DNA from: Gonocerus acuteangulatus
Lineage: Eukaryota; Arthropoda; Insecta; Hemiptera; Coreidae
Reading direction: 5' to 3'
Length of the DNA stretch: 64,000 nucleotides
NCBI GenBank assembly: GCA_946811695.1
Contig: OX328123.1
Location: 40,889,764-40,953,763 of the forward strand
Made by a program: the position numbers and the translations under genes. The notes beneath the pieces were generated by a model. The model searched no databases and was not told the DNA's origin. It saw nothing but the letters and a program-made list of their open reading frames with translations. Of this stretch, positions 54,801 to 62,775 are shown one piece after another (positions within the stretch are counted from its first letter, which is position 1; the number at the start of each line of letters is the position of its first letter).

Positions 54801-56183
54801 ACATAAATTCAATGCAAACCTTAATCAATTGTTTCTTATTTATTGATTATTATGTTATCATTGATCAGTTTTTCCTCTTGCTGAATATATCGTCATTACA
54901 AATGTGAAGTATCGAATGTGAAAAAACGCATTTTTCATTTTCAATATATACTTATTGTTGTTGGACTGATGTACATTGTAACAAACGCTCAAAAATTTTT
55001 TATTTTATTTTAAAAATAAGAGAAATAATTACCAATTGCAGAAAATCAAACTAACGAATGTACATTTGTATCAATGATGTGTATATTTATATGTACTGTC
55101 TATTAATGTTTTAGTATCTATTACTGTTTATGTACTATAGCTTTAGTTATTAGAGGTTTTTAAAAATTTGTATCTTCTAGCCAGTCAGTAAGTGTTAAAT
55201 TGACTTTTTTTTAATTAATCATTACCTGGCCCTTTGCTCAAATTTAGAGAATTATCGAAAAAAGGTGGAAGGTCAATAATACTACACCACACATTGTTCT
55301 CACTTTTTATTTAACTTCCCTACATGTCTCACTCCATGTTGGTGCCTCTTCAGGGGAATACGCTCCAAAACACAACTTCAGCCTCAACTTGAGGAGAAGT
55401 TTCCACAAGCAGCACCACGTCTAGACATGTAGTCTAGAGTTTTAATCTGTAAAAAGGTCTTATTCATTTTGTTGTCCTAACTCAATAAAAATTTGATAAG
55501 AAAACAAAAGAGAAAGACAGTGCAATGGACGTTCACATAAACAGATGTAAAAGATAGATACTGCATTTAAACTGTGCTAAAGCACATTTGAAGGAGGGGA
55601 GTAGCTAATATTTTATAGTGAGGGAGTTAAAACCAAAACAGGGGGTTGGGACTTACTAATGACTGAGAATCACTAGCATTTTCAATTCCTGATAGAAACC
55701 CAGAGCAGAATTATACTAGGGTGTCTTATCATGTAAGAACAAGGAAACTAAAGGAGACATATAATTATTTATTTATGGAGGGACGTGGGCCCTTGTGGCC
55801 TGTTACAGGACTGATTTTTTTTATATATTTTTTTTTTACCTTTTATTTATGGTCTAATATGTATAATTATTAGAGTATTCATTAATAACTTGTGTCAAAA
55901 GAAACGAAACACATTTGAGCACAAAATAAATATACCTTTGCTTATTTTACAATTTGTGCTGCTATTTTATTATAATATTTGTCAAACATTTCAGGAAGAG
56001 GATGATGGTGTGATACTTACAACATTGCTTTGGGGAAAGGATGATTCTAAAGTTGCTTTAGTTGTTCTAGATGCTCACAATTTTGTTGAACTAGGAAGAA
56101 CTGTATTTGCTGCTCCTGGGCCAGTTCCTAAATGTTTGCATGGCTGGTATTTTCCTCAAAAAACTTCAATTAAAAATAAGTGA
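34488..56183 (+). CDS. ninaB: Carotenoid oxygenase, NinaB/BCO/RPE65 family (11 coding exons)
   Basis: Coding exons: 34488-34676, 36440-36644, 39062-39173, 40706-40852, 43403-43544, 44807-44954, 45940-46160, 48924-49100, 52818-53102, 54245-54343, 55995-56183. All introns are GT-AG and phases match, giving 637 aa (608 from the alternative ATG at 34575). Family role: a non-haem Fe(II) enzyme that cleaves carotenoids; insect NinaB both cleaves and isomerises to supply the visual chromophore. Seen: IPKWLKGSLVRNGPG, FNHLFDASAVLHR, PDPCK and the four predicted iron ligands H280, H344, H414 and H624, in SHPH, YMHSFG, YLHIINQYE and CLHGW contexts. The start is uncertain: a TACTAAC branch-point-like motif and AG at 34505-34506 could make 34507 an internal exon start. 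Introns are full of transposons, but the coding frame is undamaged. Confidence 0.94.
34935..35420 (-). repeat. R3 repeat (minus strand), nearly without (TA)n
   Basis: Same modules as 17960 and 26465 in reverse: TTTTAGCACTTTCCTCCGAA, then a TATATA of only three units, then TGTCTGTTAACACGATAGCG and the CGATTT/CGAATA units. In ninaB intron 1. Confidence 0.7.
35520..35675 (+). repeat. R2 repeat copy in ninaB intron 1
   Basis: AGCAAATTATTCAGGAATGC and TTAGTTATGCAGCTCC match 34060-34205. An A-run (35701-35720) follows. Confidence 0.6.
35727..36345. mobile_element. R1 element with both inverted ends
   Basis: The best-preserved R1: left AAGTCCGACTCGCAGGAACT, right mirror GAGGCGGTTCCTGCTTGTTG followed by GACTTT. 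The interior has TGATGTCAATCGGAGAAATA at 35917. No open frame; superfamily unknown; no clear target duplication. Confidence 0.65.
36440..36644 (+). CDS. ninaB: ninaB exon 2
   Basis: Acceptor CTTTTACAG. Encodes the conserved LLPDCDLTVWLRDFKEEVTE region. The donor is a weak GTTGGT. An R1 element ends about 95 bases upstream. Confidence 0.9.
36910..37240. mobile_element. GGTA-family MITE, copy 2 (right end lost)
   Basis: Left end GGTAAAACTAAAGGAGAGCG matches copy 1; the interior GCGCATGCGCAGAAATC and GAGTTGGATTGACTAG matches copies 1 and 4. The right TIR is missing. In ninaB intron 2. Confidence 0.7.
37387..37642 (+). mobile_element. hAT-like MITE (CATGGGCG family), left end lost
   Basis: Interior TTAAGTTGGCTAAAACTCTT and right end TATATACGCCCATG as in 47184-47445. 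Two C-runs. In ninaB intron 2. Confidence 0.75.
38028..38055 (+). repeat. SINE-A tail fragment
   Basis: TAATGGACGTTAAAATTTAA matches the 3' end of SINE-A. Confidence 0.5.
39062..39173 (+). CDS. ninaB: ninaB exon 3
   Basis: Encodes IPKWLKGSLVRNGPG and FNHLFDASAVLHR. Entered in phase 1, left in phase 2. Confidence 0.93.
40706..40852 (+). CDS. ninaB: ninaB exon 4
   Basis: Acceptor TTTTTTCTAG. Contains AAQRIVISEFGT and PDPCKTIFQK. Confidence 0.93.
41098..41139. repeat. A-run of about 40
   Basis: A single A-homopolymer in ninaB intron 4. No flanking duplication recognised. Confidence 0.9.
41915..42271 (-). repeat. SINE-C, tRNA-derived (minus strand)
   Basis: Minus-strand head GAGGTTAGCTCATTGGTAGA with a box-B-like GGTTCAAAACC, a long body ending GGCCTGTTACGGGACTGATT and a poly(A). 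Exact 13-base duplications TTAGAAAATTTAA flank it (41902-41914 and 42272-42284). Unrelated in body to SINE-A and SINE-B. Confidence 0.88.
42690..43095 (-). pseudogene. LINE reverse-transcriptase fragment
   Basis: Minus-strand translation shows QGDSVSPILFNIVLEMVMR and, further on, LAFAEDV at the position of the catalytic YADD, then after a stop EFKYLGANINQNN. This is the palm/thumb part of a non-LTR retrotransposon RT, broken by stops. In ninaB intron 4. Confidence 0.8.
43153..43291. mobile_element. TTAA-flanked MITE (139 bp)
   Basis: TTAA at 43149-43152 and 43292-43295 flank CCCATAAGCACC and mirror GGTGATAATGGG. A miniature piggyBac-like element, about 110 bases upstream of ninaB exon 5. Confidence 0.65.
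43403..43544 (+). CDS. ninaB: ninaB exon 5
   Basis: Contains SDNCLVSVYPFRDEVYTLTE and the IDPESLQTL segment. Ends in phase 0. Confidence 0.93.
43592..44646. repeat. Compound inverted-repeat element in ninaB intron 5
   Basis: Left block 43592-44125 begins CACTCCAGGCAACCAATG and has its own inverted ends (AGCTATAGGTGGAAATTTTT and AACATTTCCACCTATAACTC). A second block (about 44190-44646) is largely the reverse complement of the first and ends GTTGCCTGGACTG. The two together could fold into a stem of about 450 bp. No coding. Confidence 0.8.
44807..44954 (+). CDS. ninaB: ninaB exon 6 (iron ligand H280)
   Basis: Acceptor ACTTGCAG. Carries HHTSHPHV with the first predicted iron-binding His. Confidence 0.93.
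45661..45752 (-). repeat. 5S-derived SINE fragment (minus strand)
   Basis: Minus-strand GTGCTAATGGCAATATAAAAG and AACCTATAGATAGC match the body of the SINE at 24282 after its 5S head. 5'-truncated and diverged. Confidence 0.5.
45769..45850. repeat. (CT)n-(TA)n compound microsatellite
   Basis: About 16 CT units followed by about 24 TA units, 90 bases upstream of ninaB exon 7. Confidence 0.95.
45940..46160 (+). CDS. ninaB: ninaB exon 7 (iron ligand H344)
   Basis: Acceptor ATTTTTTCAG, donor GTGAGT. Carries RWPFHPSYMHSFGVT and YYVIVEQPMSVSV. Confidence 0.93.
46237..46480 (-). pseudogene. mariner transposase N-terminal (HTH) fragment
   Basis: Minus-strand frames give ENAALTYQKLVEIYGDKC, then in another frame RWFERFQAENCKLEDEPRTG and VKELADKLGSTYSTVHRH. 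This is the paired helix-turn-helix DNA-binding region with the RPG/TGRP linker of mariner transposases. A frameshift and a stop break it; no catalytic domain follows. In ninaB intron 7. Confidence 0.75.
47184..47445 (+). mobile_element. hAT-like MITE (CATGGGCG family), complete
   Basis: Ends CATGGGCGTATATA and TATATACGACCATG. Exact 8-bp duplication CAGAAACA (47176-47183 and 47446-47453). 262 bp with CTGCAGCCCCC near the left end. An 8-bp duplication and CA..GGGCG-type ends fit hAT. Confidence 0.85.
47534..48210 (+). pseudogene. Relic of a mobile-element-derived conserved protein
   Basis: Four frame-shifted pieces line up in order: RPCFICEWGSRAHSDHY; IKLGLMEQYVKTSNKDGKGY with WPQIRKLISD; LGCNISVKVHFLHSHLDFF; and HGERFQRNIKEMERHYQGKW with ADYCWLLKRDVP. 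This set of blocks (CxxCEW..R...HY, KLGL, HSHLDFFP, HGERFHQD, YQGRW, ADYCW.LKRD) belongs to a large, transposon-associated protein family common in insects; the family has no settled function that I know of. Several frameshifts and stops make this copy dead. It sits in ninaB intron 7, same strand. Confidence 0.75.
48924..49100 (+). CDS. ninaB: ninaB exon 8 (iron ligand H414)
   Basis: Carries FFYLHIINQYEE and VVIDICVYKDPSMID. In phase 0 on both sides. Confidence 0.93.
49205..49237 (-). ncRNA. Penelope-tail / hammerhead-like motif
   Basis: Minus-strand CTGAAGATGGACC, loop TAAAC, AGGTTCGAAGC. Same layout as at 27732 (CTGAAGA, stem, CGAA). Likely the 3' tail of a lost Penelope-like copy. Confidence 0.4.
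50498..50879. mobile_element. Candidate TIR element (382 bp)
   Basis: CAGCAATAAGGAGGCTGCTC at the left is mirrored by GAGCTGCCTCCTTATTGCTG at the right with one mismatch. No target duplication was seen. In ninaB intron 8. Confidence 0.55.
50909..52261 (+). mobile_element. Decayed Helitron
   Basis: The left end TCTATTATATAAAAATGAAT, followed by CGCAAATCTCGAAAACAACT and GGATGGTTCTTACGGAGG, matches the usual 5' region of insect Helitrons. At 51634 a broken frame starts MPPTRRRTNLGRTTRNSKNQ and later reads ERENRNEREDHNEHERIRLR, the charged N terminus of Helitron Rep/helicase proteins. The 3' end is GGCGGTACGAAG...GGGTCAGCTAG. A second, inverted CTAGCTGACCCGG lies at 52164. Rep and helicase domains are gone. 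Confidence 0.7.
51634..51864 (+). pseudogene. Helitron Rep/helicase N-terminal remnant
   Basis: Arginine-rich start followed, after a stop and frameshift, by a charged E/R repeat ending RAAAN and TGA. Only the non-catalytic N terminus remains. Confidence 0.6.
52818..53102 (+). CDS. ninaB: ninaB exon 9
   Basis: 95 codons with FRGRPARFVLPM, CDMGCETPRLNYPQYNGKKY and RYFYAISADVD. Confidence 0.94.
53726..54047 (+). mobile_element. hAT-like MITE (CATGGGCG family) interrupted by a SINE tail
   Basis: Ends CATGGGCGTATATA and ATTTATGCCCATG, with flanking 8-mers TACCCTCT and TGCCCTCT (7 of 8). A 46-bp SINE tail with its own duplication is inserted at 53875. In ninaB intron 9. Confidence 0.85.
53875..53920 (+). 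repeat. Severely 5'-truncated SINE insertion (46 bp)
   Basis: GGCACTAATAACCTAG...GATGCGCCGT plus A16, flanked by exact 13-base AATAGCGTTTAAG (53862-53874 and 53921-53933). Paralogous empty sites exist in the MITE copies at 37387 and 47184. Confidence 0.92.
54245..54343 (+). CDS. ninaB: ninaB exon 10
   Basis: 33 codons: LIKVDVKEK and FPSEPIFVPSPNPK, typical of the family. Confidence 0.93.
54559..54766 (+). repeat. SINE-A full-length copy
   Basis: tRNA-like head with GGGTCCGATTCC, body CAGCCCTATCCTGGCTAG, tail TGGACGTTAAAATTTAAAT. Exact 11-base duplication AATTTGCTTCA (54548-54558 and 54767-54777). In ninaB intron 10. Confidence 0.9.
55323..55353 (-). ncRNA. Penelope-tail / hammerhead-like motif
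   Basis: Minus-strand CTGAAGAGGCACC, loop AACAT, GGAGTGAGACATG. Resembles 27732, but the GAAA is GAGA, so catalysis would be unlikely. In ninaB intron 10. Confidence 0.35.
55786..55832 (+). repeat. SINE-C 3' end fragment
   Basis: GGGCCCTTGTGGCCTGTTAC and AGGACTGATTTTTT match the 3' end of SINE-C (41915-42271). Confidence 0.55.
55995..56183 (+). CDS. ninaB: ninaB last exon (iron ligand H624)
   Basis: EEDDGVILTTLLWGKDD, then PVPKCLHGWYFP and TGA. The foldback element begins about 105 bases after the stop, so it probably lies in or near the 3'UTR. Confidence 0.94.
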   Translation, partial: EEDDGVILTTLLWGKDDSKVALVVLDAHNFVELGRTVFAAPGPVPKCLHGWYFPQKTSIKNK

Positions 56184-56668
56184 AAGCTAACAGAATTCAG
56201 TTCTCTTTGAGCTTGTGTATATTTTATCTACTTTAAGGATGTTTATATATGTATTATATTATGTATTCGCAAACACATATATAAGTGTATATAGCATTTC
56301 CAAGTCTATTTGAACCTTTTCCAAGTCAACTGTAACCTTTTCCAAATCAAATGTCACCCTTTCCAAGTCAAATGTAACCCTTTCCAAATCAGTTGAAACC
56401 CTTCCCAAAACAAATGTAACGATTTACAACTCAATTGTCACCCTATTTATTTCAATTGTAACCATTTCCATTTCAATTGTCACCCTTGAAATTTTTTGCA
56501 AATTGACCGTAAAGGTGAATGGGCGAATTGAGGGCAAATATTGACAATATTTTAATTAAAAAAAAAAAAAAAATCTCGCTAGTGACCTAAGTGTCTGTGC
56601 GTCGTTAAAAAAAGAAAAAAATGTATCTCGCTTGTGGCATAAATGTCTGTGCATCGTTAACACATTAA

Positions 56669-56808
56669 CTGCCCCCGGGGGCATGCACCGTGTATACCCT
56701 TTAGGTATAACTGAAGTTGAGCGTCCTCAAAACCAATTTCTTTCAATTTTGTACAATAACGTATTTTGATGCTCTAAACACGAAAACGGTGTATGCCACT
56801 GGGGGCAG
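56669..56808. mobile_element. TTAA-flanked inverted element at the foldback centre
   Basis: TTAA at 56665-56668 and 56809-56812. Ends CTGCCCCCGGGGGCATGCAC and mirror GTGTATGCCACTGGGGGCAG. piggyBac-like by its flanks. A GGTA-MITE left end (56704-56790) is embedded in it. Confidence 0.55.
56704..56790 (+). repeat. GGTA-family MITE, left-end fragment
   Basis: GGTATAACTGAAGTTGAGCG and AATAACGTATTTTGATGCTC match the left TIR of copy 1 (175-). Right part missing. Confidence 0.65.
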
Positions 56809-56853
56809 TTAACAAGTTAACAACGCACAGACATTTATGTCACAAGCGAGATA

Positions 56854-56891
<38 letters not shown>

Positions 56892-57498
56892 CCACAGACA
56901 TTTAGGTCACTAGCGAGCTCGATTTTTTTAACGACGAACAGATATACGTTATTACGATTTTTTTTTTTATACGTGCAGTATCCAAAAGGATGGCACTCGT
57001 ACTTTAAATAAACTCCCATGATGGAGGGTTACTCCTACGTGGAAAACAGGAACAGACATTTAGGTCACTAGCGAGATCGATAGGTGGAAAACAGGAACTG
57101 ACATTTAGGTCACTATCAAGATCGATTTTTTTTTTTTTTTTTTTAATTAAAATATTTTCATGATTTATCCAGGATGAGTTTTGAGGCCCTCAATTCGCCC
57201 ATTCCCCATTACGGTCAATTTGCAAAAAATTTTAATGGTGACAATTGAAATGGAAACGGTTACAATTGAAATAAAAAGGGTGACAATTGAGTTGAAAAGC
57301 GTTACATTTGTTTTGGAAAGGGTTTCAACTGATTTGGAAAGGGTTACATTTGAGTTGGAAAGGGTTACATTTGAATTGGAAAGGGTGACATTTGACTTGG
57401 AAAGGGTGACATTTGATTTGGAAAAGGTTACAGTTGACTTGGAAAAGGTTCAAATAGACTTGGAAATGCTATATATAAATATATAAGCAAACAAACAG

Positions 57499-57656
57499 AG
57501 GTTGTAGCAGGATCAGCAGACCACATGCAAGGCAAGAAGGTGAGATTTGGCATCAGGAAGAACAACAAAGTTCATATAGATTATGGTCCAATTCCACAAA
57601 TAAAAGGAGGGAAGTTTCATTTTTTTGCTGAAAAATCAGGGAGAGTACAAAAATAA
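57499..57656 (+). CDS. Possible C-terminal exon of an unrecognised protein
   Basis: Open from an AAACAG|AG acceptor-like site to TAA at 57654-57656 (51 codons plus two bases); the only ATG (57525) would give 43 aa. The peptide is basic and well-formed, with GKKVRFGIRKNNKVHIDYG then PIPQIKGGKFHFF. The K-x-V-x-F-x-x-x-x-N style recalls C termini of some nucleolar proteins, but I cannot name a family. It starts 22 bases after the foldback element, which would have displaced any pyrimidine tract. It may be a stranded exon or a relic. Confidence 0.35.
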
Positions 57657-58481
57657 TTCTATTCTAATTGAGCCATTGTAAAGCACATAAACTTTCCTTC
57701 TAAAAAATAGAGCAGTCATTTCAAACAAAGTAATTTAAATGAATTTTGTAAAGTTAGGCTCTTTGTAAAATTGTATTATTCCTGCATTTTTTTCTCGCCC
57801 CTTTCTTTTTCAATTTCCATCAAACTTGTTTTTTGTGATTTATGGGTTATAAAATTTCAACATTTTTTACCAGCAATTTGAAATATTCTTCCTAAGGTCA
57901 ATCTCATAAGGAGGTTTTCCTCCCTATACTTAAAATACGAATTATCTTTTTAAAAAAAAAAAAAATACATTCAAAAGTCTGCTACTGCTTTCACTTTCTA
58001 ATCATTATCCCTCGATTCCTTACATTTGAAAGTCATATGTTCATAAGTTTCACGTGTAATGTACCTCAAAATAGGTATAATATATTTATATCATGTTTGC
58101 TTTTAAAATATTTTTGTTTTGTAAGTTTCACTTTCACAAAGAAGCTTTGTTCGTATTCTGTATGTTTCCTGTGTTTTTGTTTTTTTATATAAGGGACTTC
58201 AACCACTAGGGTCATTGGTATTTTTCCTGTTTGTATTTCTGTTATTTTTCTTGTGCATCGGCTGCCGAGGCCATTATCACATTATTTCTATATTCTTTTG
58301 AAAAGAATGACTTCATGACTTATATAAATTTCATTTGGTGAAAACACCATACATTTTGGCAAACCGGGCATCACTTCTAGACCAATCCCAAGAGAAACAC
58401 TTACTTCATTTGTTGCAAATTAAATGAAGAATTTTTTGTCAAAAATATAGTAAGAAATCTATAGCTATCTAGTCACTGAGC
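57657..58481. other. Intergenic stretch
   Basis: AT-rich; no supported gene or repeat. Confidence 0.5.
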
Positions 58482-59230
58482 AGGGTGTCTACTGCACGAA
58501 AATCATGAAAAAGTAATTAAATTGAAAATAGGGCTTGAAAATCACGAAAAAGTCATGAATTTTGAAACCATGTCACGAAATTTCAGTTTGACAGAAGTCT
58601 TATCATAATCCCCTGGCCTTCCGTGCATTCGTAATTGTCGCCGTTTCCGAACAGCAACAAAATTTTATATGCCTCCCTCAACCCCTTCCTCCAGTAGATT
58701 CCATTGTTGTAGCATTTATACAACAATTTTACATTATTTACATATATTTTTATTTGTCTATATTCATATTCAGAGTTTTTCATGCAGACTTAAATATTGA
58801 GATTGTGTATACTTTAATTGACTAAATTTTTTACATTGATAATGAAAATTAGTTAGTAATATTTTTAAAAACTTTTAATTCTGCTACTATTGTTCAATAT
58901 TTTTTAAGGCTGCTAATTCTATAGTAATTCTAAAATTAGTCTCATTGTTACTTCACTTTTAAAATTAAAGTAACTATGCTCTTTAACATAAGATGTACAG
59001 TTTTATTAATTGTTTTAAAAGTATGTCAAATTGTAGGTTTATCTACTTCATGGTATGGATCAGGGTAATCCAGTAACCCATGTAAGGTTACAAATAATTT
59101 TAAGCTAAATGTTTAGGCTTTCTCTTTTTAAATGAAATTATTTTCTTTTTAATGGGCAAGGAACTTCAAGTCAAGAAAATGTCATGAAAAAGTCATGAAA
59201 TTTGCTTTCACATAAGTAGTAGACAACCTG
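58482..59230. mobile_element. Candidate TIR element with CAGGGTGTCTACT ends
   Basis: Left CAGGGTGTCTACTGCACG and right AGTAGACAACCTG, both followed inward by ATGAAAAAGTCATGAA-type sequence. CTGAG flanks both ends (58477-58481 and 59231-59235), a possible 5-bp duplication. No transposase. Confidence 0.6.
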
Positions 59231-59439
59231 CTGAGGAGAATGCTAGGAATAATATAATTTTACAAAAACACGTATTTTAATTCTTGAAAAGGTCTCTTTA
59301 AATTAAGTTATTCGTTATCACCGCTCTACTTTCATAAAGGAAGTTTTATGATGATGTGAAAACTTTTTGATAAAAAATTTGCTTGTAGAAATACAAAATT
59401 TTAATTTCCACCTTTTATACGTGATTTATTTTGATAAAA

Positions 59440-59850
<411 letters not shown>

Positions 59851-60542
59851 GAAAAATGTATTTACTTTATTCGTTTATTAATAAAATAAACTATCAAAAT
59901 TCATTAAAATTTAATTAAAGTTATATAGGAATGTATTACATATATGCCAGGATTAATGTGTTTATTTTAAAATTTTTGGTATCCCTCTCTGTTCTATGGT
60001 GGTAGAATGTTGGATTACCACAAAACTCAAGGGAATATGGTTGGAAGAAGGTATTTGGGAGATTAATTCCAAAACATATACTACCTTCACTGATATTATA
60101 TGTTAAAATCTAATATTAAAGTCCATTAAGGGGGAAAATAATTCTGAATATAAAGGTTTTTTGATAAGAATAAAATATCCCAAATTGGATAGTTTTTGTG
60201 TGTTCCTTACTATTAAGTATAGGTTATAATTTCATGTACAACTTCTACGACACACTGCTCCAAAGCATATGTTAGACGATTCCGATTATTACTATTCTCT
60301 GATGAGAACTGTAATCATTGGTTTTTTACATTGAGTTCTACTATCTACTAACTCAATGGTTTTTTATATCTCTTAGATTAATAAGTTTAATGGAGTCCAT
60401 CTCAGTTCTATAAATGTAGAATGTTTGACTGCCATTCAAAAAAATGAATTATTTTAATTAAAATGTTTTATTTAAAGGCTTCATTGACTATATATTTTAT
60501 ATAATTATTAATTGTTAAGAACAACCCTTAGATATTATTTTG

Positions 60543-61057
60543 GGTACTTACATATTAGCTTCACCAGGTTAGAGAAGTGGTTCTCGTTCAGTTATCTGGA
60601 TCATCATTGCATCCAGTATGGCGACGGAAAGACCATTTATTAATATTACAGTTTTGATGTAACGAATAACTGAGTTCCATTAATGGCATAATTGCTATGC
60701 GTTTACACTCGCTCAAGGTTTTATCAAAACTCTTGTCAATCCAACTCATTGATAATATACATTACTGGGTAAAATAGATCAATGAGGTTCAACTGTCATG
60801 AAATTAGGACAAAGCACCAGAGACTTTGCCTAAATCTGTTAGATACTAGTTGTAACTTAAGCATTTGATACATAAATAAAATTCATTTTAACTTAAACAT
60901 GAAATATTTGTACATTTTGTAATAAACCTCTGAATTCCACCTCAAACTCGTTGATGATATTAATAAATGATCTTTCCGTCGCCATATTGGATGCAATGAT
61001 CCAGATCACTGAACGAGAACCACTTCTCTAACCTGGTGAAGCTAATACATAAGTACC
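60543..61057. mobile_element. GGTA-family MITE, copy 3 (515 bp)
   Basis: Ends GGTACTTACATATTAGCTTC and mirrored GTACC, TIRs about 105 bp. Exact 8-bp duplication TTATTTTG (60535-60542 and 61058-61065). The interior near 60700 has CTATGCGTTTACACTCGCTC and GTCAATCCAACTCA, the conserved core of the family. Confidence 0.88.
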
Positions 61058-61098
61058 TTATTTTGTATACAGTATGTTATGTCTCTACAGAAATAATT

Positions 61099-61814
61099 GG
61101 TAAAAATGCAGTTTCCCGCCCTCCAAACCGATTTCTTTCAAATTTTGCACAGTAACGTATTTTGATGCACTAAACACGAATACGATAAAAAAAAAAACGT
61201 CGGATTTAACTAGGAAAGAAGTTATTAAGCACTTAAGTTCACTGTTATGCAGGTTATGAGAGCTAATATAAACAACTAAATTTGTGACGACTTTAAGGCA
61301 TACATGCAATGTGTTTCCGCTCGCTACGCTCGCTCAAGAAGATGACAAAACCCCAGTCAATCCAACTCGCTACAATTAATAGAATATAATATTAAGCACT
61401 TAAGTTAGGAAGGTTATAAAACTAGGCGTCATCAGCGTATTTGTAAACACGCGCATGCGCAGATATGTAACATTGGGAAACAGAGAACTCTCATTTGAAA
61501 TGTTCAGAAACCATTTATTCGAAAATATTGTCAATTTTAAGGGCATCGTCACCTGTCGCTTAAGGGCATACGTGCTATGCGTTTCCGCTCGCTACGCTCG
61601 CTCAAGAAGATAACAAAACCCCAGTCAATCCAACTTGCTATAATTAATAGCTCTCATAACCTGCATAACAGTGAACTTTAGTGCTTAATAACTTCTTTCC
61701 TAGTTAAATCCGACGTTTTTTTTTTTATCGTATTCGTGTTTAGTGCATCAAAATACGTTATTGTGCAAAATTTGAAAGAAATCGGTTTGGAGGGCGGGAA
61801 ACTGCATTTTTACC
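61099..61814. mobile_element. GGTA-family MITE, copy 4 (716 bp)
   Basis: Ends GGTAAAAATGCAGTTTCCCG and mirror, TIRs about 165 bp. Exact 8-bp duplication AAATAATT (61091-61098 and 61815-61822). The core CGCTCGCTACGCTCGCTC occurs twice as a direct repeat (near 61318 and 61587). Starts only 34 bases after the right flank of copy 3. Confidence 0.9.
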
Positions 61815-61822
61815 AAATAATT

Positions 61823-62775
61823 AGATGGTTAAAACATTCTACAATAAAAATTAAGCAAAATAAACTTATTAATAATCATAACTGTTTGTACTATGTATAT
61901 TTGACTAAAAAGCATTCAATTATTAAAATGAAGTATATTGCATGGGGTTTGTTTAAATTCTACTTATCTTTATATTTTGTAAGTCAAAATCTTTTTAGAA
62001 AGTCTACAGTGTAGTTTACCAATAAATGGAAGAATAACATTAAATAATTACCTGTGTTTTTTACCTTATTTATTAAATTTAGTGTGATAGGAAATGGATG
62101 GAATGACTTCCTGTATTCCTTGAGCTTAACTTGCAAATCCACCAAATCAATTGAGTAAGTTACATTGTGAGTAAAAGATTGAGAAACAGTGTTAAGTGAA
62201 ACGAGACAATTAAAAAAAATAAATTCAAAGGTTCATTCTCAGATGTGCTTAATGTTTCAAAAGTGTTGGTTTTGTTCCATTAAATATGTTTATCACTATT
62301 TTCTTGAGTTCTACTTCTTTTTTACCCAATAGAATCTAAAAATGGTTATAACACAACCTATCATAACTCACAACTCGGTTTTGACTCTGCTCTAAACCCT
62401 TAATCTCTGAAAATAAATACAGAAGCCATGTCTTCTTTCATTCCTGGGATTATTGAAGGCTCAAAAAAAGATTTTCCTATATTTGGCAGTTTTTGTGTGT
62501 TTGAAGGAAAGGCAAATGACCCGAAATTTTAAACCAGCACAAACCATTTTAATCTTTTTGCACAAAATACATTATCAGGAAATTTTGAAAATATAATGAC
62601 GTTGAATATTTTTTTTGTATTCCCTAATCTGTTATAAATGCCACATAGTGATTTTCTTAGCTTATTATAAAACAAACAAACAATATATAATAAGCAGAGT
62701 ATATATTTGAATTAAAAAAAATAAAAGAGCTTTTCTATTAAATGAAAAGTTTCATGAGTGGTAATTTTAGGTGGA
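61823..62775. other. Intergenic stretch
   Basis: AT-rich; no supported gene or repeat. The open frame at 61736-62014 begins inside the MITE and shows no domain. Confidence 0.5.

Larger units (their letters stand above)
56288..57477. mobile_element. Foldback element with 21-bp repeat arms
   Basis: Outer ends TATATAGCATTTCC and GGAAATGCTATATA. The right arm (57236-57466) is eleven 21-bp units such as GGTTACATTTGAGTTGGAAAG; the left arm (56300-56490) is its reverse complement. Inside, further mirrored blocks contain SINE-tail-like ACAGACATTTAGGTCACTAG units (four in the right arm) and a TTAA-flanked centre. Long inverted arms made of tandem units are the defining layout of foldback (FB) transposons. 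Confidence 0.85.

Noticed and set aside
57181..57486. 101-codon open frame of heptapeptide repeats, coiled-coil-like
   Set aside because: It is the right arm of the foldback element; the 21-bp unit keeps any frame open. No start context or homologue expected.
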